A DNA stretch of 64,000 nucleotides from an uncultured Aquimarina sp. (GCA_947498705.1 CANMLW010000003.1:62001-126000), one strand, 5' to 3'. Shown: positions 56,184 through 64,000, numbered from the stretch's first letter. Translations and numbers: made by a program. Notes: generated from the letters alone by a model not told the origin.

Positions 56184-56843
56184 ATGAGTAAAGATCAAAT
56201 CGAATGGATTGGAGATGCACATATTTCTACCAACAGTCAAACTCCATTAAGAACAGATGCGTTTGAAAAATCTGATGATGAAAAGATTAAAAACATTCAA
56301 CATCACTTTTCAAAAATCATGGAAGAGTTGGGACTTGATCTGACAGATGACAGCCTTTCTGGAACACCTTATAGAGTTGCCAAAATGTATGTAAAAGAAT
56401 TGTTTTATGGCTTAAACCCTCAAAACAGACCAAAAGTATCTACTTTTGAAAACAAATACGAATACCAAAAGATATTGGTCGAACAAAATATCACGATCGA
56501 TTCTTCTTGCGAGCATCATTTCTTACCCATTGTTGGAACTGCTCATATAGGATACATCCCAAGAGACAAAGTGGTTGGATTATCCAAGATTAATAGGTTA
56601 GTAGATTACTATGCGCATCGCCCTCAGGTACAGGAACGACTCTGTTTACAAATCCTTAAAGACCTGCAACACACTTTGCAAACACAAGATGTAATTGTTG
56701 TTATCAATGCCGAGCATTTATGTGTTTCTTCCAGAGGCATTAAGGATAAGAGTAGTTCTACCACTACCATAGAATACGGAGGACAGTTCTTAGAACCTCA
56801 TTTTAGAAAAGAGTTTTTTGATATTATTAGTAAAGGCGCCTAA
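56184..56843 (+). CDS. folE: GTP cyclohydrolase I (type IA)
   Basis: 219 residues from MSKDQIEWIG; the longer frame overlaps merC and is rejected. Catalytic zinc ligands are SSCEHHFLPIVG (Cys and His) and INAEHLCVSSRGI (second Cys), with GYIPRDKVVGLSKI and RPQVQERL as further signatures. It turns GTP into dihydroneopterin triphosphate, the first step to folate and pterins. Its placement 10 bp after the merC gene implies cotranscription under a metal regulator, which is unusual because this is the zinc-dependent form. Confidence 0.96.
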   Translation: MSKDQIEWIGDAHISTNSQTPLRTDAFEKSDDEKIKNIQHHFSKIMEELGLDLTDDSLSGTPYRVAKMYVKELFYGLNPQNRPKVSTFENKYEYQKILVEQNITIDSSCEHHFLPIVGTAHIGYIPRDKVVGLSKINRLVDYYAHRPQVQERLCLQILKDLQHTLQTQDVIVVINAEHLCVSSRGIKDKSSSTTTIEYGGQFLEPHFRKEFFDIISKGA

Positions 56844-57101
56844 TAATTACCCTATTGTGAATACACTACCTTTTTACCTTTATAATTCTTTGGTCAATTA
56901 GATTCTTTTTAAAAATCATATCCATTGATTATAAAGAGAAAACCGTGATCAAAAAGTTTGTTAAAAAGTACGTTTATGACAAAAGAATCGATCGATTATT
57001 GCGAAAATCTAAATAATAACCTTTAAGAGAACGAATCTGAAGTTAAGCGTTTGATTTTTAATTATTTTTAAAAAAATCATTAACCAAAAAACTCTTAAAA
57101 C

Positions 57102-57287
57102 ATGAAAAAAAAGTTTTCTTCTTTTGGAAAAGTGCTTAGCAAATCTGAGCAACAAAAAATCAATGGACAAGGTGATATATCATGCGGAGACCTTTGTGGT
57201 CTACGCTGGTTTCAATGCCTGTGGCAAAATTCTCATTTTATATGCAATATAGAAAGAGACGCTTGTTTAAGAGCTTGCAACAGCTAA
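57102..57287 (+). CDS. Cys-rich bacteriocin-type leader peptide (61 aa)
   Basis: The leader MKKKFSSFGKVLSKSEQQ, ending KINGQG, is related to that of the peptide at 35292 and to known flavobacterial double-glycine leaders; the GQG in place of GG is unusual and could affect cutting. The core (about 37 residues) has six Cys (in SCGDLCGL, QCLW, ICNI, ACLRAC), suggesting disulfides. No C39 peptidase or modification enzyme is nearby; the export operon at 61.8 kb has no peptidase domain. A strong terminator follows. Function is inferred. Confidence 0.65.
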   Translation: MKKKFSSFGKVLSKSEQQKINGQGDISCGDLCGLRWFQCLWQNSHFICNIERDACLRACNS

Positions 57288-57310
57288 AGAGCTTTTAAAA
57301 CAATACCAAC

Positions 57311-57348
57311 AAAGACCGTAAAGAAATAAACTTTCTTTACGGTCTTTT
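57311..57348 (+). terminator. Terminator of the second leader peptide gene
   Basis: Perfect 16-bp stem AAAGACCGTAAAGAAA and its complement with a 5-base loop, then T-rich. Confidence 0.88.
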
Positions 57349-57542
57349 GTTTTATATATCTAAAAGATAGGCTTACAGAACGTATACTACATTAGTAAAC
57401 CTGATAATACCCCTCTCCACACTGCCTTTCTACTTAACTCTCCCTGTTCAATGCTAAAAATCGGTAGAGCAATTATCTATTTTGTCTTTCCTCACTTTTT
57501 TGAACCCATAAAATATTCTTAAAAAAACTCTTTAACAACTAT

Positions 57543-57604
57543 CATTCAACTACCACTCATCGAACAAAACTACCATTCAACGACACAAATTCGCATTTCA
57601 TCGA
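57543..57604 (+). promoter_or_regulatory. Phased direct repeats upstream of the YfiM-like gene
   Basis: Four related 10-mers: CATTCAACTA (57543), CACTCATCGA (57554), CATTCAACGA (57574) and ATTTCATCGA (57595), spaced 11, 20 and 21 bp, that is, on one face of the helix. Direct repeats with a 21-bp period are typical of LytTR-type regulators. They lie in the 460-bp interval between the leader peptide and the gene at 57748, which otherwise holds only the terminator above. Confidence 0.45.
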
Positions 57605-57747
57605 AATTTTATTCTTAACAAAGTCTTAAAAAAGTATTTTCGACACTCAAACAGTATAAAAACAACTGTTTTACCGTAACAATATTTAGTAAACACATTA
57701 AAACAATGGTCAATACCCCCATTGTTCTATTCTAAAAACCAACAATT

Positions 57748-58170
57748 ATGAAGAGAACAGTACTATTTATCGCATTAATAATTTGCATTGGCGCAAAAGC
57801 CCAAAACATAACTAGCACAGATTTTTGGCAAGAAGATAAAATTAAACACAGCATTGGTTCTTTTGGTATCAGTACAGCAACCTATACATTTTTATCAATA
57901 CATAACAAATACAAAGAATTTCCAGAGCTTAAAAAACGACTCATATCTCTCTCTACCACCATGTTGGTTGGATCTATAAAAGAGATGATCGATAGTGCAT
58001 CATCAGGTAATGCATCCTGGGGAGACATGGGAGCAAATGCTGTTGGAGGATTAGCTTTTCAAGCTGCCATAACAATTCCTATAAACTTTAATAATAAACA
58101 TAAAAGAAAGAAAAAAACAACACCACCATCTAACTCACCAACCGACGAATTAGTCGAAACAGAAAATTAA
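57748..58170 (+). CDS. YfiM-like (DUF2279) secreted protein
   Basis: 140 residues. Signal peptide ends GAKAQ. The rest has the YfiM/DUF2279 pattern: DFWQEDKIKHSIGSFGIS near residue 26, where the KxxH motif is conserved, ISLSTTMLVGSIKEMIDS, and WGDMGANAVGGLAFQ near residue 90. One or two hydrophobic segments suggest membrane association. The function of the family is not established. It stands alone downstream of phased repeats that may regulate it. Confidence 0.75.
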   Translation: MKRTVLFIALIICIGAKAQNITSTDFWQEDKIKHSIGSFGISTATYTFLSIHNKYKEFPELKKRLISLSTTMLVGSIKEMIDSASSGNASWGDMGANAVGGLAFQAAITIPINFNNKHKRKKKTTPPSNSPTDELVETEN

Positions 58171-58279
58171 TTATGACACCATTAAGTTGCAATAATTTAA
58201 AAATTTGTGAATATCTATTCCAAAATAGTAATGTAAGGACTTATTATAAAATCTATATTTGACACCCTTAAAAAAAACT

Positions 58280-58915
58280 ATGAGCGCAACTTGGTACGAA
58301 TGTAAAGTAAAGTATAGAAAAATAAATGAATCTGGAGTGCAAAAGGTCACAACAGAACCTTATCTGGTAGATGCCATCTCCTATACGGAAGCAGAAACAA
58401 GAATAAACGAAGAAATGTCTGCATATATAAGTGAAGAATTTAAAATCACGAACATCAAAGTGGCGAACTATGCAGAAATACATCCGGTAGAGAATTCTGA
58501 TCGTTGGTTTAAATCCAAAGTTTCGTTAATAGCATATGACGAAGAAAGTGGTAAGGAAAGAAAAACAAATATGTACTTATTAGTGCAAGCAAATGATGTA
58601 AAAGAAGCTTTTGACAATACAAATGCTGCGATGAAAGGGACTACAGGCGATTATACAATACCGGCCATAGCAGAGTCACCGATCATGGATGTATTTCCGT
58701 ATTTTACAGGAGAAGAAGATCAATTAGATAAGTTTAAAGCATTACGAATAAACACATCTGAAGAAAAAGAAAGTTCTGAAGTGGATGCAACAAAAGAAAT
58801 AGTTGAAGTAGAAAAAGCTAAGGAAGAAATACAAGAAATAATTGTACCAACAGAAGAAATTGATACAACAAATACAATTATAGAAGATAAAACAATAAGT
58901 GATGAAGTAATTTAA
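58280..58915 (+). CDS. DUF4494 domain protein
   Basis: 211 residues from MSATWYECKVKYRKINES; the longer frame begins at TTG seven codons earlier and is less likely. DUF4494 covers about 1-155, with ISYTEAETRINEEM and FKSKVSLIAYDEESGKERK. The C-terminal 55 residues are Glu-rich and low complexity (KESSEVDATKEIVEVEKAKE), probably disordered. The family is common in Bacteroidota, with no assigned role. A strong terminator follows. Confidence 0.8.
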   Translation: MSATWYECKVKYRKINESGVQKVTTEPYLVDAISYTEAETRINEEMSAYISEEFKITNIKVANYAEIHPVENSDRWFKSKVSLIAYDEESGKERKTNMYLLVQANDVKEAFDNTNAAMKGTTGDYTIPAIAESPIMDVFPYFTGEEDQLDKFKALRINTSEEKESSEVDATKEIVEVEKAKEEIQEIIVPTEEIDTTNTIIEDKTISDEVI

Positions 58916-58980
58916 ATATGTATCATCACTTACAACCTAATATTTTGGTGAAGTAAATATTTTTATAATATTTCGTAAAA

Positions 58981-59016
58981 AGAGGGTGCTTGGTTTTTCG
59001 AGCACCCTCTTTTTTA
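58981..59016 (+). terminator. Rho-independent terminator
   Basis: Perfect 10-bp stem AGAGGGTGCT / AGCACCCTCT with a 10-base loop, flanked by A- and T-runs, 65 bp after the DUF4494 stop. Confidence 0.85.
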
Positions 59017-59102
59017 TTGATTAATTTTAAGTTCCATATAAAATCATCAAGATAAAAATAAGAGATTTCTAAAAGTGCTAACAAACCGTAAAAAAGATGC
59101 AA

Positions 59103-60026
59103 TCAATAGTTTTCAAACCATCCGAAATGCTCGTTTATTATAGATTCTTTGTTTTCATTTATATAATCGACAAATGACTTTGCCACCATTGATAAGTTTT
59201 TTGATTTTAACCAAATTAGATTCCAGTTAGTTTGAATTGGTAATCCTTTTGCCGGTATGATTTGCAGCTCAAACATGTTTAAAGAGTTTTTGATACCTAT
59301 TAGAGGCATTACTGACACACCCAAACCAGCAATTACCGCTTGCTTTACAGCCTCATTAGAAGTAAGCTCCATTTTCTTAAAAACTTTAATTTTACTTTTT
59401 GTTATATAGTTTTCCATTGCTAATCTCGTAGCAGAACCATTTTCACGAAAAATAAGCGGTAATTTTTCAAAAGATTTTTTCGAAATGTTTTTTGAAACAT
59501 CTATATTCTCTTTGCTACCCACCAAAAACAGTTTGTTTTTCATCAGTTCGATACGTTCTATGGCAAGTTTTTTAGGTATAGTAGAAACCATTGCAAAGTC
59601 CACCTCATTATTTTCTAAACTTCTTATAACTGATGCTTTATTGGTAACATCCATCGTCAAGTCTACTCCTTCATTTTTATCTAAAAAACCTGAAAGCAAA
59701 TAAGGCATTGCATATTTGGCAGTAGATACTATTGCAATTTTTAAAGCTCCAGATAGCTTACCTTGATAGTTTAAGGATTTATAATTTATTGCTTTTACTT
59801 CGTCCAAAATCTTTTGTGCCGCAAGCGCTATTTCTTCTCCAAACTCGGTAATATATAACTTCCTTCCTACTACCTCAAATAAAGGGATATCAAATTGTTC
59901 CTGAAAATTTTTAAGCTGGATTGAAACCGCTGGTTGAGTTAAAAAAAGAGCCTCAGAAGCCTTCGTAACACTTTTTAATTCAGCTATTTTTTTGAATATC
60001 TCTAACTGGTGCAATGTATAGTTCAT
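59103..60026 (-). CDS. LysR family transcriptional regulator
   Basis: 307 residues from MNYTLHQLEIFKKIAE; the extra 17 residues of the longer frame are hydrophobic and not part of the family. An N-terminal helix-turn-helix (about 18-40: SVTKASEALFLTQPAVSIQL) is followed by the effector domain (about 90-295; LKIAIVSTAKYAMPYLL, and AVIAGLGVSVMPLIGI, the typical C-terminal pattern). The sequence is close to CbbR/YwfK-type LysR proteins. LysR genes often control a divergent neighbour; here that would be the structured RNA and the gene at 60351. Confidence 0.93.
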   Translation of the reverse strand: MNYTLHQLEIFKKIAELKSVTKASEALFLTQPAVSIQLKNFQEQFDIPLFEVVGRKLYITEFGEEIALAAQKILDEVKAINYKSLNYQGKLSGALKIAIVSTAKYAMPYLLSGFLDKNEGVDLTMDVTNKASVIRSLENNEVDFAMVSTIPKKLAIERIELMKNKLFLVGSKENIDVSKNISKKSFEKLPLIFRENGSATRLAMENYITKSKIKVFKKMELTSNEAVKQAVIAGLGVSVMPLIGIKNSLNMFELQIIPAKGLPIQTNWNLIWLKSKNLSMVAKSFVDYINENKESIINEHFGWFENY

Positions 60027-60103
60027 AAAATATATTAATGTATTACATAATAAATATAAATAAAAATATATGAACAATACTCCTCATCTTTGTAAAAAAA
60101 AGA

Positions 60104-60188
60104 CGGGATAAGCTTTAACAGTAAAAAGATAACTAAGAATCAAGTAAAAGTGATTGTATTACCCCATAAGTTAAAGCCAAAACTATCC
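60104..60188 (+). ncRNA. Rod-shaped structured RNA candidate
   Basis: Nested pairings: GGATA/TATCC (60106-60110 with 60184-60188), GCTTTAAC/GTTAAAGC (60112-60119 with 60170-60177), GTAA/TTAC, and AATCA/TGATT near the tip, with asymmetric internal loops. This gives one long hairpin of about 85 nt. An eight-base T-run follows at once. A near -7 box (CATCTTTG, one mismatch) lies about 20 bp before. The rod shape recalls 6S-type RNA or a leader riboswitch; neither is proven. It sits in the 324-bp gap between the divergent LysR gene and the gene at 60351. Confidence 0.4.
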
Positions 60189-60201
60189 TCCCTTTTTTTT
60201 G

Positions 60202-60270
60202 AAGGGCTATTATGATGTTAACATACGTGCTTCTAGCGTTTTTAAGTGTTATTAATAATAGCCCTTTTTT
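60202..60270 (+). terminator. Terminator-like hairpin before the gene at 60351
   Basis: Perfect 12-bp outer stem AAGGGCTATTAT / ATAATAGCCCTT (60202-60213 with 60255-60266), with further weak pairing inside, followed by a T-run. No plus-strand protein gene lies before it, so it would end the RNA candidate at 60104 or act as an attenuator. Confidence 0.65.
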
Positions 60271-60350
60271 GAAATAAATTTTTGTTTCAGAAGGCATACT
60301 GCAGATGTCCCTGATATCATAACAGGCAAATAAAAAACAAAAAAGCAATT

Positions 60351-60653
60351 ATGGAAACCTTGAAAATATCTAATAAAATAGTTACAGAACAAAGAATAAA
60401 TTTAATTGATGGATGCTTTACTACTACTGAAGCTTGCGACATCATAAACAGTGTATTAAATATTAAAATAAACTTTCACAAACTACATCGTCTTTCTATA
60501 ACAGAAGGAAATGCAGACGATTTATGTGAATATGATAATAACCGTATTAACGAGTTGTTAACTCAACAAGAAACTGTCAAAGATTTCTTTAAGAACATAA
60601 AAGGCAAAAAGCTTAAGATTAACAGCATCATCGATATTGCTATTGAAGAGTAA
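60351..60653 (+). CDS. Hypothetical protein (100 aa)
   Basis: No signal peptide or membrane segment. The sequence METLKISNKIVTEQRIN leads to a helical body (TTTEACDIINSVLNIKINFH and ITEGNADDLCEYDNNRINEL, shortened) and a basic stretch KGKKLKINSIIDIAIEE. No known family recognised. It begins 80 bp after the terminator-like hairpin and is followed 22 bp later by a small membrane protein gene, likely in the same transcript. Confidence 0.55.
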   Translation: METLKISNKIVTEQRINLIDGCFTTTEACDIINSVLNIKINFHKLHRLSITEGNADDLCEYDNNRINELLTQQETVKDFFKNIKGKKLKINSIIDIAIEE

Positions 60654-60674
60654 AAACGTAGAAATAATATACTT

Positions 60675-60983
60675 ATGGATGTACACTTTTTGGTTGATTT
60701 TTTAGCAAACTCAACTTTACTATATTTCTTTTTAGAATTAGTCAGCGTTCAATTAAAAAGTGACCTGAGTATACCACAAAATTCTTCTAAGTTCATTGCT
60801 CTTTATGTATTATTAACAGTATTTAAAAGAGCGCTAGAGTTATTACATAACCATTTGAACTTAGAAATTTTGTGGTCTTTGATATTTGTAATTTTCCTTG
60901 CCATAGTAGTTATTACATACAAATATCACTCATTTAGAAGAAAGTATATTATGGCAAACATATTCAATCGATTTAGTTTATGA
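60675..60983 (+). CDS. Hypothetical small membrane protein (102 aa)
   Basis: Two likely membrane segments (about 7-25 and 62-84; LEILWSLIFVIFLAIVVITY is the clearer one), and a basic C-terminal tail KYHSFRRKYIM. No family recognised. It follows the 100-aa gene by 22 bp and precedes the TetR gene by 172 bp on the same strand. Confidence 0.5.
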   Translation: MDVHFLVDFLANSTLLYFFLELVSVQLKSDLSIPQNSSKFIALYVLLTVFKRALELLHNHLNLEILWSLIFVIFLAIVVITYKYHSFRRKYIMANIFNRFSL

Positions 60984-61155
60984 CCTTTAAATGCCATAAG
61001 GGATCCTTTTAAAGCTACCTTGATACCACTACCAAATTTATGTACTAAAAACCATTTTCAAAATTTTTAAAACAACCACAATACACTCACAAATAAAAGT
61101 TAAACTATCTGTATTTAAAAGTAATACTATTAATTTTGAGAGCAAATATATAATT

Positions 61156-61836
61156 ATGCATGAGCTACTTAGAAATTTACAAATCAAGGTGAATGAAAAG
61201 ACCTATATTAAAGATCCAGAATCTTCTAATTTAGGTAAGCGTATAATTGAAAATAGTATCACCTTAATTAATGATATAGGTTTTGAAGCGTTTACTTTTA
61301 AGAAGTTAGGAGCATTAATAAATTCTAACGAGAGTTCTGTTTATCGTTATTTTGAGAATAAACATAAACTTTTACTATACCTCACTGCTTGGTATTGGGC
61401 CTGGATAGAATATCATATTGTTATTAAAACCTTTAGCATTTCTGATCCGAAGAAAAAGCTGGAAGAAATTATTCTGCTTACCACTCGAGCCATAGAATCT
61501 GATTCTAATTTCTCTCATATAGACGAAGTAAAATTAAATAAAATCGTCATCAACGAATACTCAAAATCATTCCTTACTAAAGAAGTAGATAGTGATAATA
61601 AAGAAGGGTATTTCTTTATTTACAAACGCTTAATTACCCGAATAAAGGAAGCTATAACTGCTGTAAATCCAAATTATAAATACCCAACAACACTTGCGAG
61701 TACAATAATAGAAGGCTCTTTACACCAACACTTTTTAAAAGAGCATTTTCCTACCATCACAGATTGTAATAAAACAATAACACCTACAGATTTTTATACA
61801 AATCTTGTATTTACATCACTTAAAACAACCGATTAA
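61156..61836 (+). CDS. TetR/AcrR family regulator of the export operon
   Basis: 226 residues. The TetR helix-turn-helix lies at about 25-75 (ITLINDIGFEAFTFKKLGAL, then SNESSVYRYFENKHKLLLYL). The C-terminal ligand-binding region is helical and not assignable. The stop TAA overlaps the ATG of the ABC gene by one base, so they are translationally coupled, and it likely regulates its own operon. The ligand would reveal the cargo but cannot be read from sequence. Confidence 0.92.
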   Translation: MHELLRNLQIKVNEKTYIKDPESSNLGKRIIENSITLINDIGFEAFTFKKLGALINSNESSVYRYFENKHKLLLYLTAWYWAWIEYHIVIKTFSISDPKKKLEEIILLTTRAIESDSNFSHIDEVKLNKIVINEYSKSFLTKEVDSDNKEGYFFIYKRLITRIKEAITAVNPNYKYPTTLASTIIEGSLHQHFLKEHFPTITDCNKTITPTDFYTNLVFTSLKTTD

Positions 61837-63503
61837 TGAAAGAAATTATGTCACCTTGGAAACGACTTATTGGACTGTTACAACTTGACAAACGAGATAT
61901 CAGGCAAATATTTTATTATGCTATTTTTGCGGGCTTGGTAGCGTTGTCATTACCTCTAGGAATCCAAGCAATAATTAATTTGATTCAAGGCGCGCAGATT
62001 TCTTCATCATGGATGGTACTTGTATCTCTGGTGACTTTGGGCGTAGCTTTTCAAGGTGGTCTTCAATTAATGCAAATTCGTATTCTAGAGAGTATCCAGC
62101 AAAAGATTTTTACACGATCTTCTTTCGAATTTGCTTTTAGATTTCCTAAAATAAAAGCCGATGAACTTCGCAACTACTACCCTCCTGAATTAGCTAATAG
62201 GTTTTTTGATACGCTAACCGTTCAAAAAGGATTATCAAAAATATTAATTGATTTTCCTGCGGCGTTTCTTCAAATCATCTTTGGGATCATTCTATTATCT
62301 TTTTATCACCCCTTCTTTATTATTTATGGTATCCTACTCATATTGTTGATATATATCGTATTTAAATTTACAGCATCAAAAGGATTAGAAACAAGTTTAC
62401 TAGAATCAAAAAAGAAGTATAAAGTAGCACACTGGATTCAGGAAGTATCAAGATCTCTGGTAAGTTTTAAGCTATCAGGAAACACAGAACTTGCTATGCT
62501 TCGTAATGACAAACTCACTACCGATTATCTGGAAGCAAGAGAGAGCCATTTTAAGGTGTTAATCACTCAATTCATCCAGATGATAGGCTTTAAAATTTTA
62601 GTTACGGCCGGGCTTTTATTAATAGGTGGATTATTAGTCTTAAATCAACAAATGAATATCGGGCAATTCGTAGCAGCCGAAATCATTATACTTTTGGTAA
62701 TAGGCTCTGTAGAAAAGCTGATTAAAGGATTGGAGACCTTCTACGATGTACTAACATCACTCGAAAAAATTGGACAGGTAGTCGATAAAAAACTAGAAGC
62801 TCAAGAAGGAATAGATCCTTTTGAAACGCCCCAACCTTTAAAAGTTGAATTAGAAGATGTAGATTATACAACATCTGATGGTATTTCTATTCTCAAAAAC
62901 ATCAATATTACTATTGGTCAGCAAGATCGTTTATTGCTTGATGGCACATCGGGCTCAGGCAAAACCACATTGCTAAAATTATTGTCTGGATTACTATTAC
63001 CTACACAAGGTTCCTTATATATCAATAACTTTTCGATAAAAGGAATATGGCCTAATCGCTATCGAAGAAAAATAGGACAAGTACTTCCAGAACAAGCTCC
63101 ATTCGAAGGAACCATACTAGAAAACATAACATTTGGTGATCCTGATATATCTAGAGATAGAGTTAACGAAGTACTACACAATATTGGTTTATTACCTTTT
63201 ATAAAGAAGCAACCCAATGGTTTACAGACAATGTTATATCCAGAAGGGCAGCAAATACCTTACACCATTTCAAAACGTATTATGCTTGCAAGAGCCATTG
63301 TACACAACCCAGAAATGCTATTGCTTAAAGATCCTTTAGAATATTTTGAAAGCTCAGATGCAAAATCAATTATCGATTATCTAACAGATGTATCACAACC
63401 TTGGGCGATTATTGTATCGTCTCGCAATCCATTATGGAGGAAACATTGTACACATACCATAAAATTACATCAAGGAACCCTAAATACTACTAATAATGCT
63501 TAA
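61836..63503 (+). CDS. ABC exporter (fused permease-ATPase) with degenerate nucleotide-binding domain
   Basis: 555 residues, with no N-terminal C39 peptidase domain. Six membrane helices (about 20-310) are of the type I exporter fold. In the ATPase domain Walker A is intact (GTSGSGKTT, 370-378). The signature LSGGQ aligns with IPYTI, the Walker B Asp aligns with Lys 498 and the catalytic Glu with Asp 499 in MLLLKDPLE, and the H-loop His aligns with Ser in IIVSSRN. Either ATP hydrolysis is weak or it needs another subunit. It lies between TetR and HlyD and overlaps HlyD by 8 bp, so it should drive type I-like export with it. Alternative start at 61848. Confidence 0.85.
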   Translation: MKEIMSPWKRLIGLLQLDKRDIRQIFYYAIFAGLVALSLPLGIQAIINLIQGAQISSSWMVLVSLVTLGVAFQGGLQLMQIRILESIQQKIFTRSSFEFAFRFPKIKADELRNYYPPELANRFFDTLTVQKGLSKILIDFPAAFLQIIFGIILLSFYHPFFIIYGILLILLIYIVFKFTASKGLETSLLESKKKYKVAHWIQEVSRSLVSFKLSGNTELAMLRNDKLTTDYLEARESHFKVLITQFIQMIGFKILVTAGLLLIGGLLVLNQQMNIGQFVAAEIIILLVIGSVEKLIKGLETFYDVLTSLEKIGQVVDKKLEAQEGIDPFETPQPLKVELEDVDYTTSDGISILKNINITIGQQDRLLLDGTSGSGKTTLLKLLSGLLLPTQGSLYINNFSIKGIWPNRYRRKIGQVLPEQAPFEGTILENITFGDPDISRDRVNEVLHNIGLLPFIKKQPNGLQTMLYPEGQQIPYTISKRIMLARAIVHNPEMLLLKDPLEYFESSDAKSIIDYLTDVSQPWAIIVSSRNPLWRKHCTHTIKLHQGTLNTTNNA

Positions 63504-64000
63504 TATCTCACATAATAAACTTAATCAAAAAGTCACATTAGAGGGGTATAGTGCTTTTACGAAAGCTTTTAAAAATCGCCACTTTAAAGTTTTTAATCGA
63601 TTTTTATTGGCATTTGCCATCTTAGGTATGGTTATACTATTCTTACCTTGGACTCAAAATGTATCTGGTAAAGGATATCTAACCACATTAACACCAGATC
63701 AACGACCACAAACAATACAATCACCAATTCCTGGGCGTATTGAAAAATGGTATATAAGAGAAGGTGATTTTGTAAAAAAAGGAGATACCATCCTATTTAT
63801 TTCTGAAATAAAAAATGAATATCAAGATCCCAAATTAGTAGAACGAACCAAATTACAGCGAGAAGCCAAGAGCAGATCTGTTGCATCGTATCAAGGTAAA
63901 ATTACTGCATTGCAAGGTCAGATTACAGCACTTAACAGAGAGCGTACCCTAAAATTACAACAAGCCGAAAACAAGGTAATTCAATCGCGTCTCAAGGTTA
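63496..64000 (+). CDS. HlyD family membrane fusion protein (3' end missing)
   Basis: The frame starts with ATGCTTAA overlapping the ABC stop and runs to the window end (168 codons visible). One membrane helix (about 38-57; FLLAFAILGMVILFLPW) is followed by the lipoyl-type segment IPGRIEKWYIREGDFVKKGD, the hallmark of periplasmic adaptors, and then a long coiled-coil helix (KITALQGQITALNRERTLKL). It bridges the ABC exporter and an outer-membrane TolC-like channel, probably encoded just beyond the window. Confidence 0.92.
   Translation, partial: MLNISHNKLNQKVTLEGYSAFTKAFKNRHFKVFNRFLLAFAILGMVILFLPWTQNVSGKGYLTTLTPDQRPQTIQSPIPGRIEKWYIREGDFVKKGDTILFISEIKNEYQDPKLVERTKLQREAKSRSVASYQGKITALQGQITALNRERTLKLQQAENKVIQSRLKV

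Noticed and set aside
56949..57020. A GTG-started 23-residue basic peptide frame (MIKKFVKKYVYDKR)
   Set aside because: It is too short, has a weak start and no supporting context.

Overview
The window is one contiguous piece of an AT-rich chromosome from a marine-type member of the Bacteroidota, most likely a Flavobacteriaceae relative of Aquimarina (the genus is a guess from overall gene style). Supporting signs are repeated perfect TAnnTTTG -7 promoter boxes, two giant secreted proteins with C-terminal type IX secretion (T9SS) sorting domains, lipoproteins with acidic residues just after the lipobox Cys, a three-gene sdhCAB locus with a single cytochrome b subunit, and flavobacterial double-glycine leader peptides. 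I see no insertion sequence, prophage, CRISPR array or rRNA. There is one tRNA-Asn.

Layout. 1-7.5 kb: the 3' part of an M28 peptidase/membrane protein, a tiny VVGG-leader peptide gene, a lipoprotein, a second M28 peptidase and the sdhCAB operon. 7.8-21.3 kb: alpha/beta hydrolase + ECF sigma factor + membrane protein cluster, a PLP aminotransferase, a saccharopine-dehydrogenase-like enzyme, DNA polymerase IV, an NAD(P)-binding protein, a 163-bp inverted-repeat element, a membrane AraC regulator beside a DUF2911 protein, and two tandem paralogues split by a CYTH-domain gene. 21.5-35.2 kb: a secreted M4 metalloprotease, penicillin-binding protein 1C, a Cu/Zn superoxide dismutase-like lipoprotein, small genes, and a giant alpha-2-macroglobulin lipoprotein. 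35.2-44.4 kb: accessory stretch with a Cys-rich double-glycine peptide, isoaspartyl peptidase, a TIR-domain protein, a 1557-aa T9SS adhesin with eight 339-bp repeats, and a PA0069-type radical SAM protein. 44.4-54.7 kb: HD hydrolase, acyl-ACP desaturase and PlsC (lipid group), bacilliredoxin, DnaJ/TerB protein, EamA transporter, feoA-feoB with an unlisted 48-aa partner, SCO protein and RseP. 54.9-64 kb: tRNA-Asn, Fur/Zur-like regulator, MerC protein, FolE, a second Cys-rich leader peptide, a YfiM-like protein, DUF4494 protein, LysR regulator, a structured-RNA candidate, and a TetR-ABC-HlyD export operon cut by the window end.

How parts work together. Clear functional units are sdhCAB (respiration), feoAB plus its small Cys-rich protein (ferrous iron uptake), regulator-MerC-FolE with an operator-like palindrome over the -33 region (probable metal response), plsC-desaturase-HD (phospholipid synthesis), and TetR-ABC-HlyD (type I-like export). 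PbpC and alpha-2-macroglobulin, neighbours in many bacteria, are here separated by three small genes.

The least explained signals are: a shared promoter design (two GGAA-N3-TTCC dyads 10 bp apart placed 10-12 bp before a perfect -7 box) at both the TIR gene and the radical SAM gene 5.5 kb away; an ABC exporter whose nucleotide-binding domain keeps Walker A but lacks recognisable signature, Walker B Asp and H-loop residues; two related Cys-rich leader peptides without local maturation genes; a rod-like RNA candidate ahead of the gene at 60351; and helically phased direct repeats upstream of the YfiM-like gene.
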